From Saprospirales bacterium GYS_P2D (GTDB lineage: Bacteria; Bacteroidota; Bacteroidia; Chitinophagales; Saprospiraceae): a stretch of DNA of 64,000 nt. The stretch's first letter is position 1, and each line of letters starts with the position of its first letter. Positions 26,709 through 36,237 of this stretch are shown one piece after another. The stretch is from assembly GCA_009833045.1 (NCBI GenBank), contig WUUP01000002.1, positions 186,001 through 250,000 of the forward strand. Reading direction: 5' to 3'. Below the pieces are notes generated by a model. That model did no database searches. It saw nothing but the letters and a program-made list of their open reading frames with translations, and was not told the origin of the DNA. The position numbers and the translations under genes are program-made.

Positions 26709-28073
26709 TTATGCTTCGATTTCTTTAGTCCATGCTCCTCGCTCATCCGGCAGCTGCCACACAGCTCCACCATTCTCCATACTGTTGAACATCGGTAACC
26801 AGTCTGAAGGCCCTTGCGAATTAGTCAATATATCATATCGTCTCATCTCGAGGATAGGTTCCACTGGACTGATCATCACTGGACAGGCTTCGACACATGC
26901 ATTACAGGTAGTGCATGCATATAGCTCCTCATTAGTAATGTAGTCAAAGAGAGACTTGCCATCATCAAAATTATCAATAGTCAAAGTCGCTCCTGCTTCC
27001 TTTTTGTCTTCGGCGATGTATTCAGGATTTCCTGATCTGATCTTAGTACCGACCTCCTCTGCTCTATCTCGGATATCCATCATGATCTTACGAGGAGACA
27101 GTTTTTTGCCAGTGATATTAGCTGGACACTCTGAGGTACAGCGACCACACTCTGTACAGGTGTATGCCTCGAGGATAGTCTTCCAACTCAGATCTCGAAT
27201 ATCTCGTGAGCCAAACTCTGGTATATCATCTGACATATCCCCAGTATCTTCGATCAGCCCCATCATAGACTTCACTTCATTCATGATCTCTGGCATATTC
27301 TCCATCTCACCTCTTGATTTGAGTTTAGAAAAGTAGACATTAGGGAAAGCGAAGAATATGTGTAGATGCTTACTATAAGGTAAGTATAGGATGAAACCGA
27401 ACACTACTAATATATGTAGCCACCATCCAAATCTCTCAACCATATGTAGCGCTCCCTCACCCAATCCCCCAAATAAGGCAGGTCCGAGCCAGCTACTCAC
27501 TGGCAGTGTGCCCGTATCAGGATAATGAGCTGGATCCAGTTTTTGCAACACCACATCAGCGCCATTCATGCTGAAGATGCCTATCAAAAGTAAAATCTCA
27601 CCATATAAGATCAGATTCCCATCAAGCTTTGGCCATCCATTCATCTCTGGCTTGATAAATCGAGGCACCTTCAAAATGTTACGTCTCCATAAGAATACTA
27701 ATGTAGATACAAATGCCAATACTGATAATATCTCTATAAATCCTATGATCATAGTATATAGCACTCCCAGCTTGTCAGCGAAAAAACGATGTACTCCGAA
27801 AAAGCCATCTATAAATATCTCTATCAACTCAACCTGAGTCATCAAGAAAGCTGCATATATAAAGAAGTGCAAAATGGCTGGAATAAAGCGTTTGAACATT
27901 TTCTTTTGTCCAAATGCGACCAATGCGACATTTTGCCATCGCTGAACACTGTCTCCAGCGATATCTTCAGATTTCCCCAGCTTTATATTATCCACCACTC
28001 GCTTAAATTGGCGGAAAGCCACTGTAAAAACTGCAATTGTCAGCAGGATGAAGATGATTTGAGCTATAGTCAT
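26709..28073 (-). CDS. Membrane-bound 4Fe-4S oxidoreductase, heterodisulfide-reductase-like
   Basis: A 454-residue protein. The first 250 residues hold about five or six membrane segments with histidines placed as in NarI/HdrE-type cytochrome b domains (for example HFFIYAAFLMTQ and HMVERFGWWLHILVVFGFILYLPYSKHLHIFF). The soluble part has two [4Fe-4S] motifs, CTECGRCTSECP and CTTCNACVEACP. It would anchor the CCG protein encoded downstream to the membrane and pass electrons to or from quinone. The true partner, such as an electron-transfer flavoprotein, is not in the window. Confidence 0.87.
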   Translation of the reverse strand: MTIAQIIFILLTIAVFTVAFRQFKRVVDNIKLGKSEDIAGDSVQRWQNVALVAFGQKKMFKRFIPAILHFFIYAAFLMTQVELIEIFIDGFFGVHRFFADKLGVLYTMIIGFIEILSVLAFVSTLVFLWRRNILKVPRFIKPEMNGWPKLDGNLILYGEILLLIGIFSMNGADVVLQKLDPAHYPDTGTLPVSSWLGPALFGGLGEGALHMVERFGWWLHILVVFGFILYLPYSKHLHIFFAFPNVYFSKLKSRGEMENMPEIMNEVKSMMGLIEDTGDMSDDIPEFGSRDIRDLSWKTILEAYTCTECGRCTSECPANITGKKLSPRKIMMDIRDRAEEVGTKIRSGNPEYIAEDKKEAGATLTIDNFDDGKSLFDYITNEELYACTTCNACVEACPVMISPVEPILEMRRYDILTNSQGPSDWLPMFNSMENGGAVWQLPDERGAWTKEIEA

Positions 28074-28164
28074 TATTATCTTTTCTAATTCTACAAAATT
28101 AAGCCATTACACTCTCTTCGATTTCATATCTTGCGCTCGGATATCCACTAAAAGTGTAAGCTTA

Positions 28165-28665
28165 ATGACGATCCTCAATGATAAACAAATCAAACAAAAG
28201 CTAACTCGACTGGCTTACGAAATTATTGAACAAAATACGGATCAAAAGGATGTCTATCTGGCTGGGATCAATACTAATGGTAGCTCAATGGCCAAACTAC
28301 TGATGAAAGAAATCGAGGCTATAAAGTCGAAAAAACCTCAGTTTCACCTGATCCAGATCAGTCTAAACCCTGCTAAACCACACATCGATCAAGTATCGAT
28401 CAATACTGAACTATCCACCCTGACTAATAAATCAGTCATAGTAGTAGATGACGTAGCTAATACTGGGAGGACTTTATTTTTTGCGTTCGCCCCATTTATG
28501 TCAATTATCTTACAAAAGCTGCAAGCTGCAGTTTTGATAGATAGAAAACATAAATCATATCCCATTTCTGTCGCTTATGTGGGTCTTTCTTTGGCGACTA
28601 CGATAAAAGACAATATTTCTGTCCAGTTAGACGAGAAGTCAAAATATTCAGCGATCATAGAATAG
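28165..28665 (+). CDS. Phosphoribosyltransferase-family protein, PyrR-like
   Basis: A 166-residue type I phosphoribosyltransferase. The PRPP loop is VIVVDDVANTGRT (91-103), and GINTNGSSMA (34-43) forms the pyrophosphate loop. The order and length fit PyrR-like proteins, which bind PRPP and often uracil. PyrR can be an attenuation regulator, a uracil phosphoribosyltransferase, or both. No pyrimidine genes are adjacent, so the substrate is open. Confidence 0.8.
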   Translation: MTILNDKQIKQKLTRLAYEIIEQNTDQKDVYLAGINTNGSSMAKLLMKEIEAIKSKKPQFHLIQISLNPAKPHIDQVSINTELSTLTNKSVIVVDDVANTGRTLFFAFAPFMSIILQKLQAAVLIDRKHKSYPISVAYVGLSLATTIKDNISVQLDEKSKYSAIIE

Positions 28666-28740
28666 ATGCTATATTTTGACTCATATTGATTATTTTCGCA
28701 TATAATTTTTCAATATAACATTCTCTTAACAATGGCTTGC

Positions 28741-28748
28741 TAATTTTG
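28741..28748 (+). promoter_or_regulatory. Minus-7 box (TAATTTTG) for the TonB-dependent receptor
   Basis: TAnnTTTG match 45 bases before the ATG at 28794. It lies within an upstream in-frame extension, which argues against the earlier start. Confidence 0.45.
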
Positions 28749-28793
28749 CGGCTGATTGTAAAAACTATTAATTCTTTTATCAAAACCAATCAA

Positions 28794-31391
28794 ATGAGAA
28801 AGTTAATCTTTACTCTTTTAATTACGACACTCTGTGGATGGGCGATGGCTCAGTCGACAGTATCTGGGCAGATCGTAGATGCTCAGTCTAATGAACCTCT
28901 CATCGGAGCTAACGTACTCCTCAGAGGCACCTCAGAAGGTACTATCACCGACATCGATGGTACATTCAGCATGCAAATCCCTTCTAATCAAGGAAAGTTA
29001 GCGATAAGCTACTTGGGATACAACACAATGGTATTAACGTTGGATGGCGGATCTAATAACTATGATCTTGGCATCATCACACTCGAGGCCAGCTCGGTAG
29101 GACTCGAAGAAGTAGTAGTCACAGGTGTAATGGATATCGTACGTGATCGTATGACTCCAGTAGCTGTATCTACTATCGGACCTGCTGAAATACAGGCGAA
29201 AGGTGGAAATGTAGAGTTTCCAGAATTAATGAAAAACACTCCATCTATTTATGTAGCTGGTCAAGCTGGTGGATATGGTGACTCTGAAGTATTCACTCGT
29301 GGATTCGATCAGACTAACACTGCATTCCTACTTAATGGTCAGCCCATCAATGGTATGGAAGATGGTAAAATGTACTGGTCAAACTGGTCAGGCATGACTG
29401 ATGTAGCTACAGCAGTACAGGTACAGAGAGGACTCGGATCATCTAAACTGGCTATCTCATCAGTAGGAGGTACGACTAACATCATCATGAAGTCTACTGA
29501 GCAGCAGCAAGGTGGATCTGTGAGCTTCCTCAGAGGAAATGACAACTATAACAAGATCACTGCATCATACAATACAGGTATGATCAATGACAAGTTTGGT
29601 CTAACAGTACTACTCACTCACTGGCAAGGTGACGGATGGGCTGAAGGTACAAAGGGACAAGGTCAGAATTATTTCATTTCAGCTGGCTACAAAGCAAGTG
29701 AGAAGAGTAACTTCAACTTCCTTTTGACTGGTGCTCCACAGTGGCATGATCAAAACTTCAATGATAGAATCTCGAATCACTTCCGAGGCGGTGAATTCAA
29801 CATCAAGTACAACGGAAACTATGGTTTCCTTGATGGTGAGTACAAAACACTCAGAAGAAACTTCTATCATAAGCCAGTTGCTAACTTAAACTGGGAATTA
29901 ACTCTTAACGATAAGTCTAAATTATCTACAGTGCTTTATGCATCTTGGGGTAATGGTGGTGGAACTGGTGATATCGGTAACCGTAATAACCGATTCTTCA
30001 CTTCTGATGGATACATCGACTGGGATGCTGTACAGGCTGCTAACATAGCTGACGCTGGTGCCGAAGAGTGGGTAATGAGAGCTTCGGTCAATAATCATAG
30101 CTGGTATGGATTAGTATCAAACTATGAGACTACCCTTTCTCAAGAATTCACATTAAGCTTAGGTGCTGACTTAAGAACTTATCACGGATCACACTTCAGA
30201 CAAATAGTAGACTTAGTGGGTGCTCCTGCATATACTCAGAGAGCAAATGCAAGATTTGGAGAGCGAGAAATAACTGCTACTTATAGCCCAGATCCTTGGG
30301 CCGCATTAGGAAACTCTGCTGAACTAAGTGAAAGAATCGCATACAATAACGACGAAACTATCACCTATGGTGGTGTATTCGGACAATTAGAGTATGCTAC
30401 TGATGCATTCTCTGCTTATGTACAGAGTGCTGTGTCTAATCAGTCTCACGTAAGATTTGAGCTTTTCAACGAAACTGAAGCAAACGAAGAGTCTGAGAAA
30501 GTAAACAATGTAGGATACAACTTAAAAACTGGATTTAGCTACGCTTTTGATCAGAACAACAGTTTCTACTTCAATACAGGATACTACAGAAGACAGCCAT
30601 TCCATGACAATATCTACTTGAACTTCTCAAATGATGTAAACAGAGCAACTGTACCAGAGAAAATCTTCGGATTAGAAGCTGGATATAAGTACTCATCAAG
30701 AGACCTCGCAGTGAATGTGAACCTCTACAGAACATCATGGAAGGATAGAGCTACGACAAGCTCACTCAACGAAGGTGATGAGCTACCAAACGGAACTATC
30801 TTAACAAATCTTGCGTACAGAAATACCGTACAAGATCAGCTTCACTCTGGTGTAGAGGTAGACTTCAGATATGAAATATCTCCAGCAGTAGCTATCAAAG
30901 GATATGGATCTATCGGAGACTGGACTTATGATGGCACACTTCGTCAGCAAATCTTTGACGAAGATAGAAACCTTCTCTATGAAGCAGATGGTGAGGACGT
31001 AGATGGTGTAGCAGTAGGTGGATCAGCTCAGACTTCATTTGGATTAGGAGCAGATATTAAAGTTTTAGATGGTCTTAGATTCGACGTTGATTACAACTTC
31101 TATGATAGACTACACTCTAATATCAGCGCAAGCGGAGATGCCCTTGAGTTACCTTCATTTGGTCTTCTTGACATAGGTGCTTCTTACAACATTAACATGA
31201 CTAACGGTCAGTTATTGACGCTTAGAGCGAATGTATACAATGCACTTGGTAAAGAATATATCTCAAGAGCTACCTCAGCTTTCGCACCAAGCACTAACGA
31301 TGCTGAAAACTGGAACGGAGTGAACATGGATAACTTCGTAACATTCGGTAAGACAACTACTTGGAACGTATCTGCGAGATACTCATTCTAA
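28794..31391 (+). CDS. TonB-dependent outer-membrane receptor with carboxypeptidase-like N-terminal domain
   Basis: An 865-residue receptor with a signal peptide ending GWAMAQ. Residues 20-105 form the carboxypeptidase-regulatory-like domain of Bacteroidota receptors (VSGQIVDAQSNEPLIGANV, ISYLGY). The plug follows (LEEVVVTGVMD, then EVFTRGFDQTNTAFLLNGQPINGMEDG), and the rest is a 22-strand barrel ending in the aromatic SARYSF. It is too short for SusC (about 1000 residues) and no SusD gene follows, so a siderophore, peptide or small solute is a better guess than glycans. The start is set at the signal peptide, after the promoter box. A strong terminator follows. Confidence 0.9.
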   Translation: MRKLIFTLLITTLCGWAMAQSTVSGQIVDAQSNEPLIGANVLLRGTSEGTITDIDGTFSMQIPSNQGKLAISYLGYNTMVLTLDGGSNNYDLGIITLEASSVGLEEVVVTGVMDIVRDRMTPVAVSTIGPAEIQAKGGNVEFPELMKNTPSIYVAGQAGGYGDSEVFTRGFDQTNTAFLLNGQPINGMEDGKMYWSNWSGMTDVATAVQVQRGLGSSKLAISSVGGTTNIIMKSTEQQQGGSVSFLRGNDNYNKITASYNTGMINDKFGLTVLLTHWQGDGWAEGTKGQGQNYFISAGYKASEKSNFNFLLTGAPQWHDQNFNDRISNHFRGGEFNIKYNGNYGFLDGEYKTLRRNFYHKPVANLNWELTLNDKSKLSTVLYASWGNGGGTGDIGNRNNRFFTSDGYIDWDAVQAANIADAGAEEWVMRASVNNHSWYGLVSNYETTLSQEFTLSLGADLRTYHGSHFRQIVDLVGAPAYTQRANARFGEREITATYSPDPWAALGNSAELSERIAYNNDETITYGGVFGQLEYATDAFSAYVQSAVSNQSHVRFELFNETEANEESEKVNNVGYNLKTGFSYAFDQNNSFYFNTGYYRRQPFHDNIYLNFSNDVNRATVPEKIFGLEAGYKYSSRDLAVNVNLYRTSWKDRATTSSLNEGDELPNGTILTNLAYRNTVQDQLHSGVEVDFRYEISPAVAIKGYGSIGDWTYDGTLRQQIFDEDRNLLYEADGEDVDGVAVGGSAQTSFGLGADIKVLDGLRFDVDYNFYDRLHSNISASGDALELPSFGLLDIGASYNINMTNGQLLTLRANVYNALGKEYISRATSAFAPSTNDAENWNGVNMDNFVTFGKTTTWNVSARYSF

Positions 31392-31420
31392 GAGTTTAGA
31401 ATATAAAAATCGATTTTATA

Positions 31421-31455
31421 AAGAAAGGCGCTCGTTTGAGCGCCTTTCTTATTTT
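31421..31455. terminator. Bidirectional intrinsic terminator
   Basis: AAGAAAGGCGCTC pairs perfectly over 13 bases with GAGCGCCTTTCTT (31438-31450), followed by ATTTT. It can serve the receptor gene (plus) and the DUF1611 gene (minus). Confidence 0.9.
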
Positions 31456-31502
31456 ATACTATTTTGTTCTTTAAATGACCGCTGAGAGATACTCTTCTTT
31501 CC

Positions 31503-32579
31503 TTAGCTCACAGAATTTTTAGCTTCTTCGTACTGTTTCATGTACTCCTTGATAGGCCGATATAACTCATCTACCCCATCGACTAATGGCGCTACCACAG
31601 GGATATCCAGTTCTTTCTCAAGCATGATCATTATATTCCTCAGTTCGGTCGGTTTGAGCTGTGTATTCGACACGGTGACAGCGATGACCTCTGCACCATA
31701 TTGGTTAATGAGTTTGATTTCATCACGAGCAGTCGGTAGTACGAGCTTAAGATCTTCGTATCCCTCGAAGTAAATTCGCTCTGGAGCTATCTGTAAGATG
31801 ACTGCCTTTGCATTACCAGACAATAAAAACTCACTACCTCCAGGTCCAGATGGATTGCGGAGTGAGCTCTGGCCTTCTAATAAAATTAATTCTGGTGATT
31901 CTTCTTTATAACAAGAGACTACAGCTTTTTCTATCTCTCCCGATATGAAGTCATTGAGCGTAGAATCAAAAATAAATCCATGCTTATAGCCCTGCATCCA
32001 GCCCGTCTGACCAGTATAGATCATTTCGGTTTTGAGGTCCTTACGATTGCACATTTCGTAGATCATACCTGCGGTAGTCCGTTTGCCGAGGGCACAGTCT
32101 ACACCGAGGACTGCAATGATAGGCACATCAACATTGTAGATCTCTCCATGCCAGAAAAACAAATCAGCGATCTTCTTTGGCTTTCTAATATCAATCAGTT
32201 CGACACCATGCTCCTTAGCTAATGTGCTGAATCGTGGATCATCATTTAGATAGTCATGCATGCCATTCACGATGTTGAGCCCATTTTTGATCGCATGTTC
32301 GATTTCAAGCTTGAACGATTCAGGTAATAGCCCTCCATGCGTAGCTACACCGATTACCAAAGTATCTGCATCCGTATTAGCCATCCCATCAAGAGCCGAC
32401 TCATATATAGGCACACCCAATGGATGACCATCCATGACTTCGCCAGCATCTCTGCCCGTGAATTTTTTATCGATGACTCCGACTACATCAAATCTCGAGG
32501 TATACCTTAAGAGCCCATGACAAGTCTTAGCATTCACAGTATCCAGGTATTCATGTGTTAATACGAGCGCCTTTTTCAT
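31503..32579 (-). CDS. DUF1611 protein, DgcN-like (D-glutamate N-acetyltransferase candidate)
   Basis: A 358-residue DUF1611 protein. The N-terminal half is a Rossmann-like domain with VIGVATHGG (75-83). The C-terminal half has a P-loop-like VLGVDCALGKRTT (157-169). In marine Proteobacteria, DgcN of this family acetylates D-glutamate and the enolase-superfamily DgcA then racemises the product. Here the next gene upstream on the same strand, 39 bases away, encodes an enolase-superfamily epimerase, so the pair fits this pathway or muropeptide recycling. The acceptor substrate cannot be read from the sequence. Confidence 0.8.
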   Translation of the reverse strand: MKKALVLTHEYLDTVNAKTCHGLLRYTSRFDVVGVIDKKFTGRDAGEVMDGHPLGVPIYESALDGMANTDADTLVIGVATHGGLLPESFKLEIEHAIKNGLNIVNGMHDYLNDDPRFSTLAKEHGVELIDIRKPKKIADLFFWHGEIYNVDVPIIAVLGVDCALGKRTTAGMIYEMCNRKDLKTEMIYTGQTGWMQGYKHGFIFDSTLNDFISGEIEKAVVSCYKEESPELILLEGQSSLRNPSGPGGSEFLLSGNAKAVILQIAPERIYFEGYEDLKLVLPTARDEIKLINQYGAEVIAVTVSNTQLKPTELRNIMIMLEKELDIPVVAPLVDGVDELYRPIKEYMKQYEEAKNSVS

Positions 32580-32618
32580 AATTATTATTTGAATTATTGT
32601 CTTGTATAAGTATTGAGA

Positions 32619-33692
32619 TTATAAACGAGTGACTCCGAGGCCCGGAAGATCTGTGATAGGATACATGATACCATCTCGTAGCTCAAAGCCTCCAGAAACT
32701 ATATCTCTCCCGAGATCAAAACTTCCATCCAGATCCAGATAGCGAGTATTAGATCGAGACATCGCTGCTAATAATGCAGCAGTAATGCTGATGATACTCT
32801 CATCCATACATCCCCACATCAGCTTTATACCACGAGTGGCCGCTACATCCGCTATCCGTATCCCTTCTGCTATGCCACCACATTTCATGAGCTTGATATT
32901 GTATATACCATAGCACAGCGGATCTTGAGCGAGCTGGACAGCATCACTCAGCTTTTGGACGTCCTCATCACCTGCACAGTTTAGCCGGATTGGCTCTGGC
33001 AGTTTGAGCATTTCTTGATATTGTTTTGGTGGTAGTGGCTGCTCAAAAAACTCAACTGGGCCATTTTGTGTCTTATGAACGAAATCTTGCATCTGCTCTA
33101 CTGAGAATCCTTGATTAGCATCTACTCTGATCAGAATCTCCTTAGAAATAGCCTCTCTAAGCTTAGTATAAGTCTCAAGATCTTTTTCATAATTAGTCCC
33201 AATCTTTAGCTTTAGTATCTTAAAGCCATTACGCACAAACTCTTCAGCCTCTGCTAAGGTCTCAGCATAACTCTCTTTTATACCTATGGTCATAGAGGTA
33301 GGTAAAGGCTGGATATTCACACCAAAATACTTGGCTAAGGGTATATCCACCGATCTCGTGAAAGCATCATGCAAAGCTATATCAATAGCAGCCATGAGAG
33401 CAGGCTTAAGCTGGTAGTGACTCCAAGCAATATCTATGAGCTGTCTGAATCCGTCTATATCTCGACCAATGAATAGTTCACGGAGTTGCTCCTGTTCTTG
33501 ATCATAGCTATCTTGGAAAATCTCACCAGTCACATTATGGGAAGGTGACCCAGCTCCTAAGCCCGTAGTCCCATCAGAGCATATGATTTCGACGAAAATA
33601 TTCTTTATGGTATAGTGAGTAGTATATGCTATAGTATATGGCCGAAGAAGCTCCATATCTTCCGTCCAAATGTTGATTTGACTTATCTTCAA
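32619..33692 (-). CDS. Enolase-superfamily dipeptide epimerase / N-acylamino-acid racemase
   Basis: A 357-residue member of the muconate-lactonizing subgroup. K161-x-K163 (LKLKIG) and K267 (NIKLMK) are the two catalytic bases. D191, E217 and D242 or E243 bind Mg. The D320-L-D322 pair in the last barrel strand is the motif that holds the dipeptide ammonium group in L-Ala-D/L-Glu epimerases. That favours L-Ala-D-Glu (from peptidoglycan) as substrate, giving L-Ala-L-Glu. A DgcA-like role on N-acetyl-glutamate is the alternative suggested by the adjacent DUF1611 gene. Confidence 0.85.
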   Translation of the reverse strand: MKISQINIWTEDMELLRPYTIAYTTHYTIKNIFVEIICSDGTTGLGAGSPSHNVTGEIFQDSYDQEQEQLRELFIGRDIDGFRQLIDIAWSHYQLKPALMAAIDIALHDAFTRSVDIPLAKYFGVNIQPLPTSMTIGIKESYAETLAEAEEFVRNGFKILKLKIGTNYEKDLETYTKLREAISKEILIRVDANQGFSVEQMQDFVHKTQNGPVEFFEQPLPPKQYQEMLKLPEPIRLNCAGDEDVQKLSDAVQLAQDPLCYGIYNIKLMKCGGIAEGIRIADVAATRGIKLMWGCMDESIISITAALLAAMSRSNTRYLDLDGSFDLGRDIVSGGFELRDGIMYPITDLPGLGVTRL

Positions 33693-33768
33693 TGCCTGTT
33701 AGCGATTTAGTGGTTGATAGATATGTGAAAGGTAAGATAAGAATCCTAAAACAAGAAATACGGGTATA

Positions 33769-33799
33769 AAAAAAGCCGAGCACATGTGCTCGGCTTTTT
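33769..33799 (-). terminator. Intrinsic terminator of the RRM gene
   Basis: A perfect palindrome around GCCGAGCACATGTGCTCGGC flanked by A and T runs lies just after the RRM stop. It can act in both directions. Confidence 0.9.
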
Positions 33800-33821
33800 C
33801 TTTGTAAGAAGTGTATCGTGA

Positions 33822-34199
33822 TTAGTATCTTTTCTTATCGTATCTGCTTCCTCCACCACGATTGCCTCCACCGTAGCCGCCACGATCACCGCCGTAGCCT
33901 CCGCCACCACGATTACCACCGCCTCTACTGAAGCCTCCACGACCTCCACCTCCACCTGAAGGGGGATTCGCTTTTTTCACGACGATCTGACGTCCATCAA
34001 GCTCAGAATCATTAAGAGCCTCAATAGCGTTCAATGCCTCATCGTCATTAGGCATTTCGATAAATCCGAAACCTTTAGAACGGTTGGTTTCACGATCCAT
34101 GATAATTTTAGCAGAGTCAACTTGTCCATATTGCTCGAATAAAGACTCAACTTCCTCTGTAGTAGTGTCGTAAGACAACTTTGCAACAAAAATGTTCAT
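33822..34199 (-). CDS. RRM RNA-binding protein with glycine/arginine-rich tail
   Basis: A 125-residue protein with one RNA-recognition motif: RNP2 IFVAKL (3-8) and RNP1 KGFGFIEM (42-49), both with the aromatic residues that stack on RNA. Residues 80-125 are Gly/Arg/Ser/Tyr-rich with GGYGG and RGG repeats. Such proteins occur in Bacteroidota and cyanobacteria and are often cold-induced RNA chaperones. The long AT-rich leader (about 34200-34300) has no gene and may hold regulation. A terminator follows. Confidence 0.93.
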   Translation of the reverse strand: MNIFVAKLSYDTTTEEVESLFEQYGQVDSAKIIMDRETNRSKGFGFIEMPNDDEALNAIEALNDSELDGRQIVVKKANPPSGGGGGRGGFSRGGGNRGGGGYGGDRGGYGGGNRGGGSRYDKKRY

Positions 34200-34363
34200 T
34201 AAAATAAAAATTAAAAAAATAATAAAATTAAAGAGGCTAATAAGATAGGAGAAGAAAAACAGGAGTAATTAATCGTCTATCGTGATTATCCAATTCTCAA
34301 TAAAGATATAGCAAATAACTATACCATGCTCATATTAATAATAAAATTAATATGATAAAACAG

Positions 34364-34737
34364 TGGAGCCGGGGAGATTCGAACTCCCGTCCAGACAAAG
34401 TGCTAATGAGCTTTCTACATGCTTAGTCATTGCTCAGGTTTTCGACATCAAGCAGGTACAATGACCACCAGCTCTCAGCTTATCCCTGTAAAATTTCGAC
34501 TTGTATCACGGGTACTATACTTATCTATCCTGAGGTTTGTTATGATGTGCGGCATCTCTATGTATCAGGAGTCAAGAGGGCGGCACAAAAGCTTACTAAT
34601 TTCTTAAATTAGGCAGCTAAGGCGTAATTTCTTTCGCCATTTATTGTTGTTGATCACCATTTATTATCGGAGTGATTGATCACTTCTCCGGCATGCTTAC
34701 TTACCAACTATCTTTCCTGTCGATTCCAGTCGGCCCC
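34364..34737 (-). ncRNA. ssrA: Transfer-messenger RNA (tmRNA)
   Basis: The 5' acceptor strand GGGGCCG (34731-34737) pairs with the 3' strand CGGCTCC plus discriminator A (34364-34371), and the T-arm is GGGAGTTCGAATCTCCC-like. CCA is not encoded. The tag frame on the minus strand (34609-34638) reads GERNYALAA then TAA, followed by the usual helix AATTTAAGAAATT. It rescues stalled ribosomes with SmpB and tags products for proteolysis through the LAA-type end. Total length is about 374 bases, normal for one-piece tmRNA. Confidence 0.95.
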
Positions 34738-34805
34738 ATTTAATTCAAAGAACTCTTGCTATATAACTGAGCATTCTCAGATATAGTTCCTACTTATTCA
34801 GAATA

Positions 34806-35750
34806 TCACTTTTTTATTGATTTTAGGTACTCCTTGACATTAGTTTCTATGCGCTCCAAGATGTTGGACTCTGACTCTTTGATAAATGGCACGCCCGTGA
34901 CTATCTCATAGAGACTGATATACCTATCGGATACTGTCTGTACGAATTCATCAGGCATTATAGGCATATCCTGATCATCCTTGCCCTGAAATCCGTTAGT
35001 CATCAACCATTCTCTTACAAATTCTTTACTGAGCTGCTCCTGTGGCTTCCCCTTTGCAAGGCGCTCCTCATACTCAGAGGCATAGAAGTACCTACTGCTA
35101 TCAGGTGTATGTATCTCATCGATGAGATAGATTTCACCATCATGTATACCAAATTCATATTTAGTATCGACTAATATCAAATCACGTTCTGCAGCCATTT
35201 CTTGGCCTCTCGCAAAGAGTGCTCTGGTGTAAGCCTCCATTTTAAGATACATCTCCTCAGGGACAATACCTTGTGCTATGATTTCTTCTCGGCTGATATC
35301 TTCATCATGTCCTTCATCAGCTTTAGTAGCCGGGGTGATGATTGGATCTGGAAATGCCTGACTCTCAACCATTCCATCTGGCATTGATACTCCACAGATC
35401 ATTCGCTCACCTGCACGATACAGTCTCCATGCATGACCCGCCAGATATCCTCTAATGACCATTTCAACCTTCACCGGTTCGCATTTTAGCCCTACTGATA
35501 CATTAGGATCTGGCGAAGCTGTGAGCCAATTTGGAACAATATCTTCTGTCGCTTTAAGAAAATGTGTCGCCACTTGATTGAGGACCTGGCCCTTGTGAGG
35601 TATTGGCTTAGGTAAAATATGATCAAATGCAGATATCCTATCAGTAGCCACTACCACAAACTGTCCATCGACTTCATATACATCACGTACTTTGCCGTGA
35701 TATACAGACTGATTATCACTGAATTGAAAATTGGTTTCCTTAATAGCCAA
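34806..35750 (-). CDS. purC: Phosphoribosylaminoimidazole-succinocarboxamide (SAICAR) synthase
   Basis: A 314-residue enzyme of purine synthesis that joins aspartate to CAIR using ATP. Typical elements are [31 protein letters not shown] near the N-terminus, [19 protein letters not shown] in the middle, and [29 protein letters not shown], which holds the metal-binding acids. The length matches the eukaryote-like and Bacteroidota form rather than the 240-residue E. coli form. It is preceded by a hypothetical gene only 10 bases away, so the two form an operon. Confidence 0.96.
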   Translation of the reverse strand: MAIKETNFQFSDNQSVYHGKVRDVYEVDGQFVVVATDRISAFDHILPKPIPHKGQVLNQVATHFLKATEDIVPNWLTASPDPNVSVGLKCEPVKVEMVIRGYLAGHAWRLYRAGERMICGVSMPDGMVESQAFPDPIITPATKADEGHDEDISREEIIAQGIVPEEMYLKMEAYTRALFARGQEMAAERDLILVDTKYEFGIHDGEIYLIDEIHTPDSSRYFYASEYEERLAKGKPQEQLSKEFVREWLMTNGFQGKDDQDMPIMPDEFVQTVSDRYISLYEIVTGVPFIKESESNILERIETNVKEYLKSIKK

Positions 35751-35760
35751 GCTTGACGAT

Positions 35761-36186
35761 TTATAGATTTTTTATAGAGTTGCTTTCTACGACGATTTCT
35801 TTGATTTCCTTGAGCGCTTTGTACTCTTCTGGCATCACCTTCTTCACTACCTCTTTGAATGCTACGAAAGTTCCTTTCTCAATACCTGGTACCGCTTCTT
35901 TCACGAGACTCTTGACGACTTTATAATCATGCTTGATGAGCCCTCTGATAGATGGGATATTATGCCAATCTCCTGGCACAGCCAATAACTTCCCTGCATC
36001 TTTAGTATCCATATCCACCTCTATGATCTCAGATTCATCGTATAGCTCTTTGAGCTGTGTTTCATCTAATGCTGGCAGATTCCATACATCTGGATCATTC
36101 TGGAGATCAGAATTAATCAGAAAGATTTCCATGCCTTTCTCGTGAAATCTATAAACAGCTAATCGGGCCTTATTTAAAATACTCAT
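35761..36186 (-). CDS. Degenerate Nudix-like protein in the purC operon
   Basis: A 141-residue soluble protein. The first 40 residues, [19 protein letters not shown] and then DVWNLP, are laid out like the first strands of a Nudix hydrolase. The expected Nudix box G-x5-E-x7-REUxEE-xGU is absent; in its place is a stretch without the catalytic glutamates. The protein may keep a ligand-binding fold without hydrolysis. It sits 10 bases before purC on the same strand. No other family was recognised. Confidence 0.55.
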   Translation of the reverse strand: MSILNKARLAVYRFHEKGMEIFLINSDLQNDPDVWNLPALDETQLKELYDESEIIEVDMDTKDAGKLLAVPGDWHNIPSIRGLIKHDYKVVKSLVKEAVPGIEKGTFVAFKEVVKKVMPEEYKALKEIKEIVVESNSIKNL

Positions 36187-36237
36187 ATCGCAGAATCAGG
36201 ATTGCAAGATAATAGTTAAAAGAGAAATGATGATAAT

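Noticed and set aside
28737-28793. Upstream start for the TonB-dependent receptor
   Set aside because: It would place the promoter box inside the gene and put extra residues before the signal peptide.
33746-33955. Alanine/valine-rich minus-strand frame
   Set aside because: It is a frame shadow of the glycine-rich tail of the RRM gene.
34419-34612. Two short plus-strand open frames
   Set aside because: They are antisense to the tmRNA and have no protein features.
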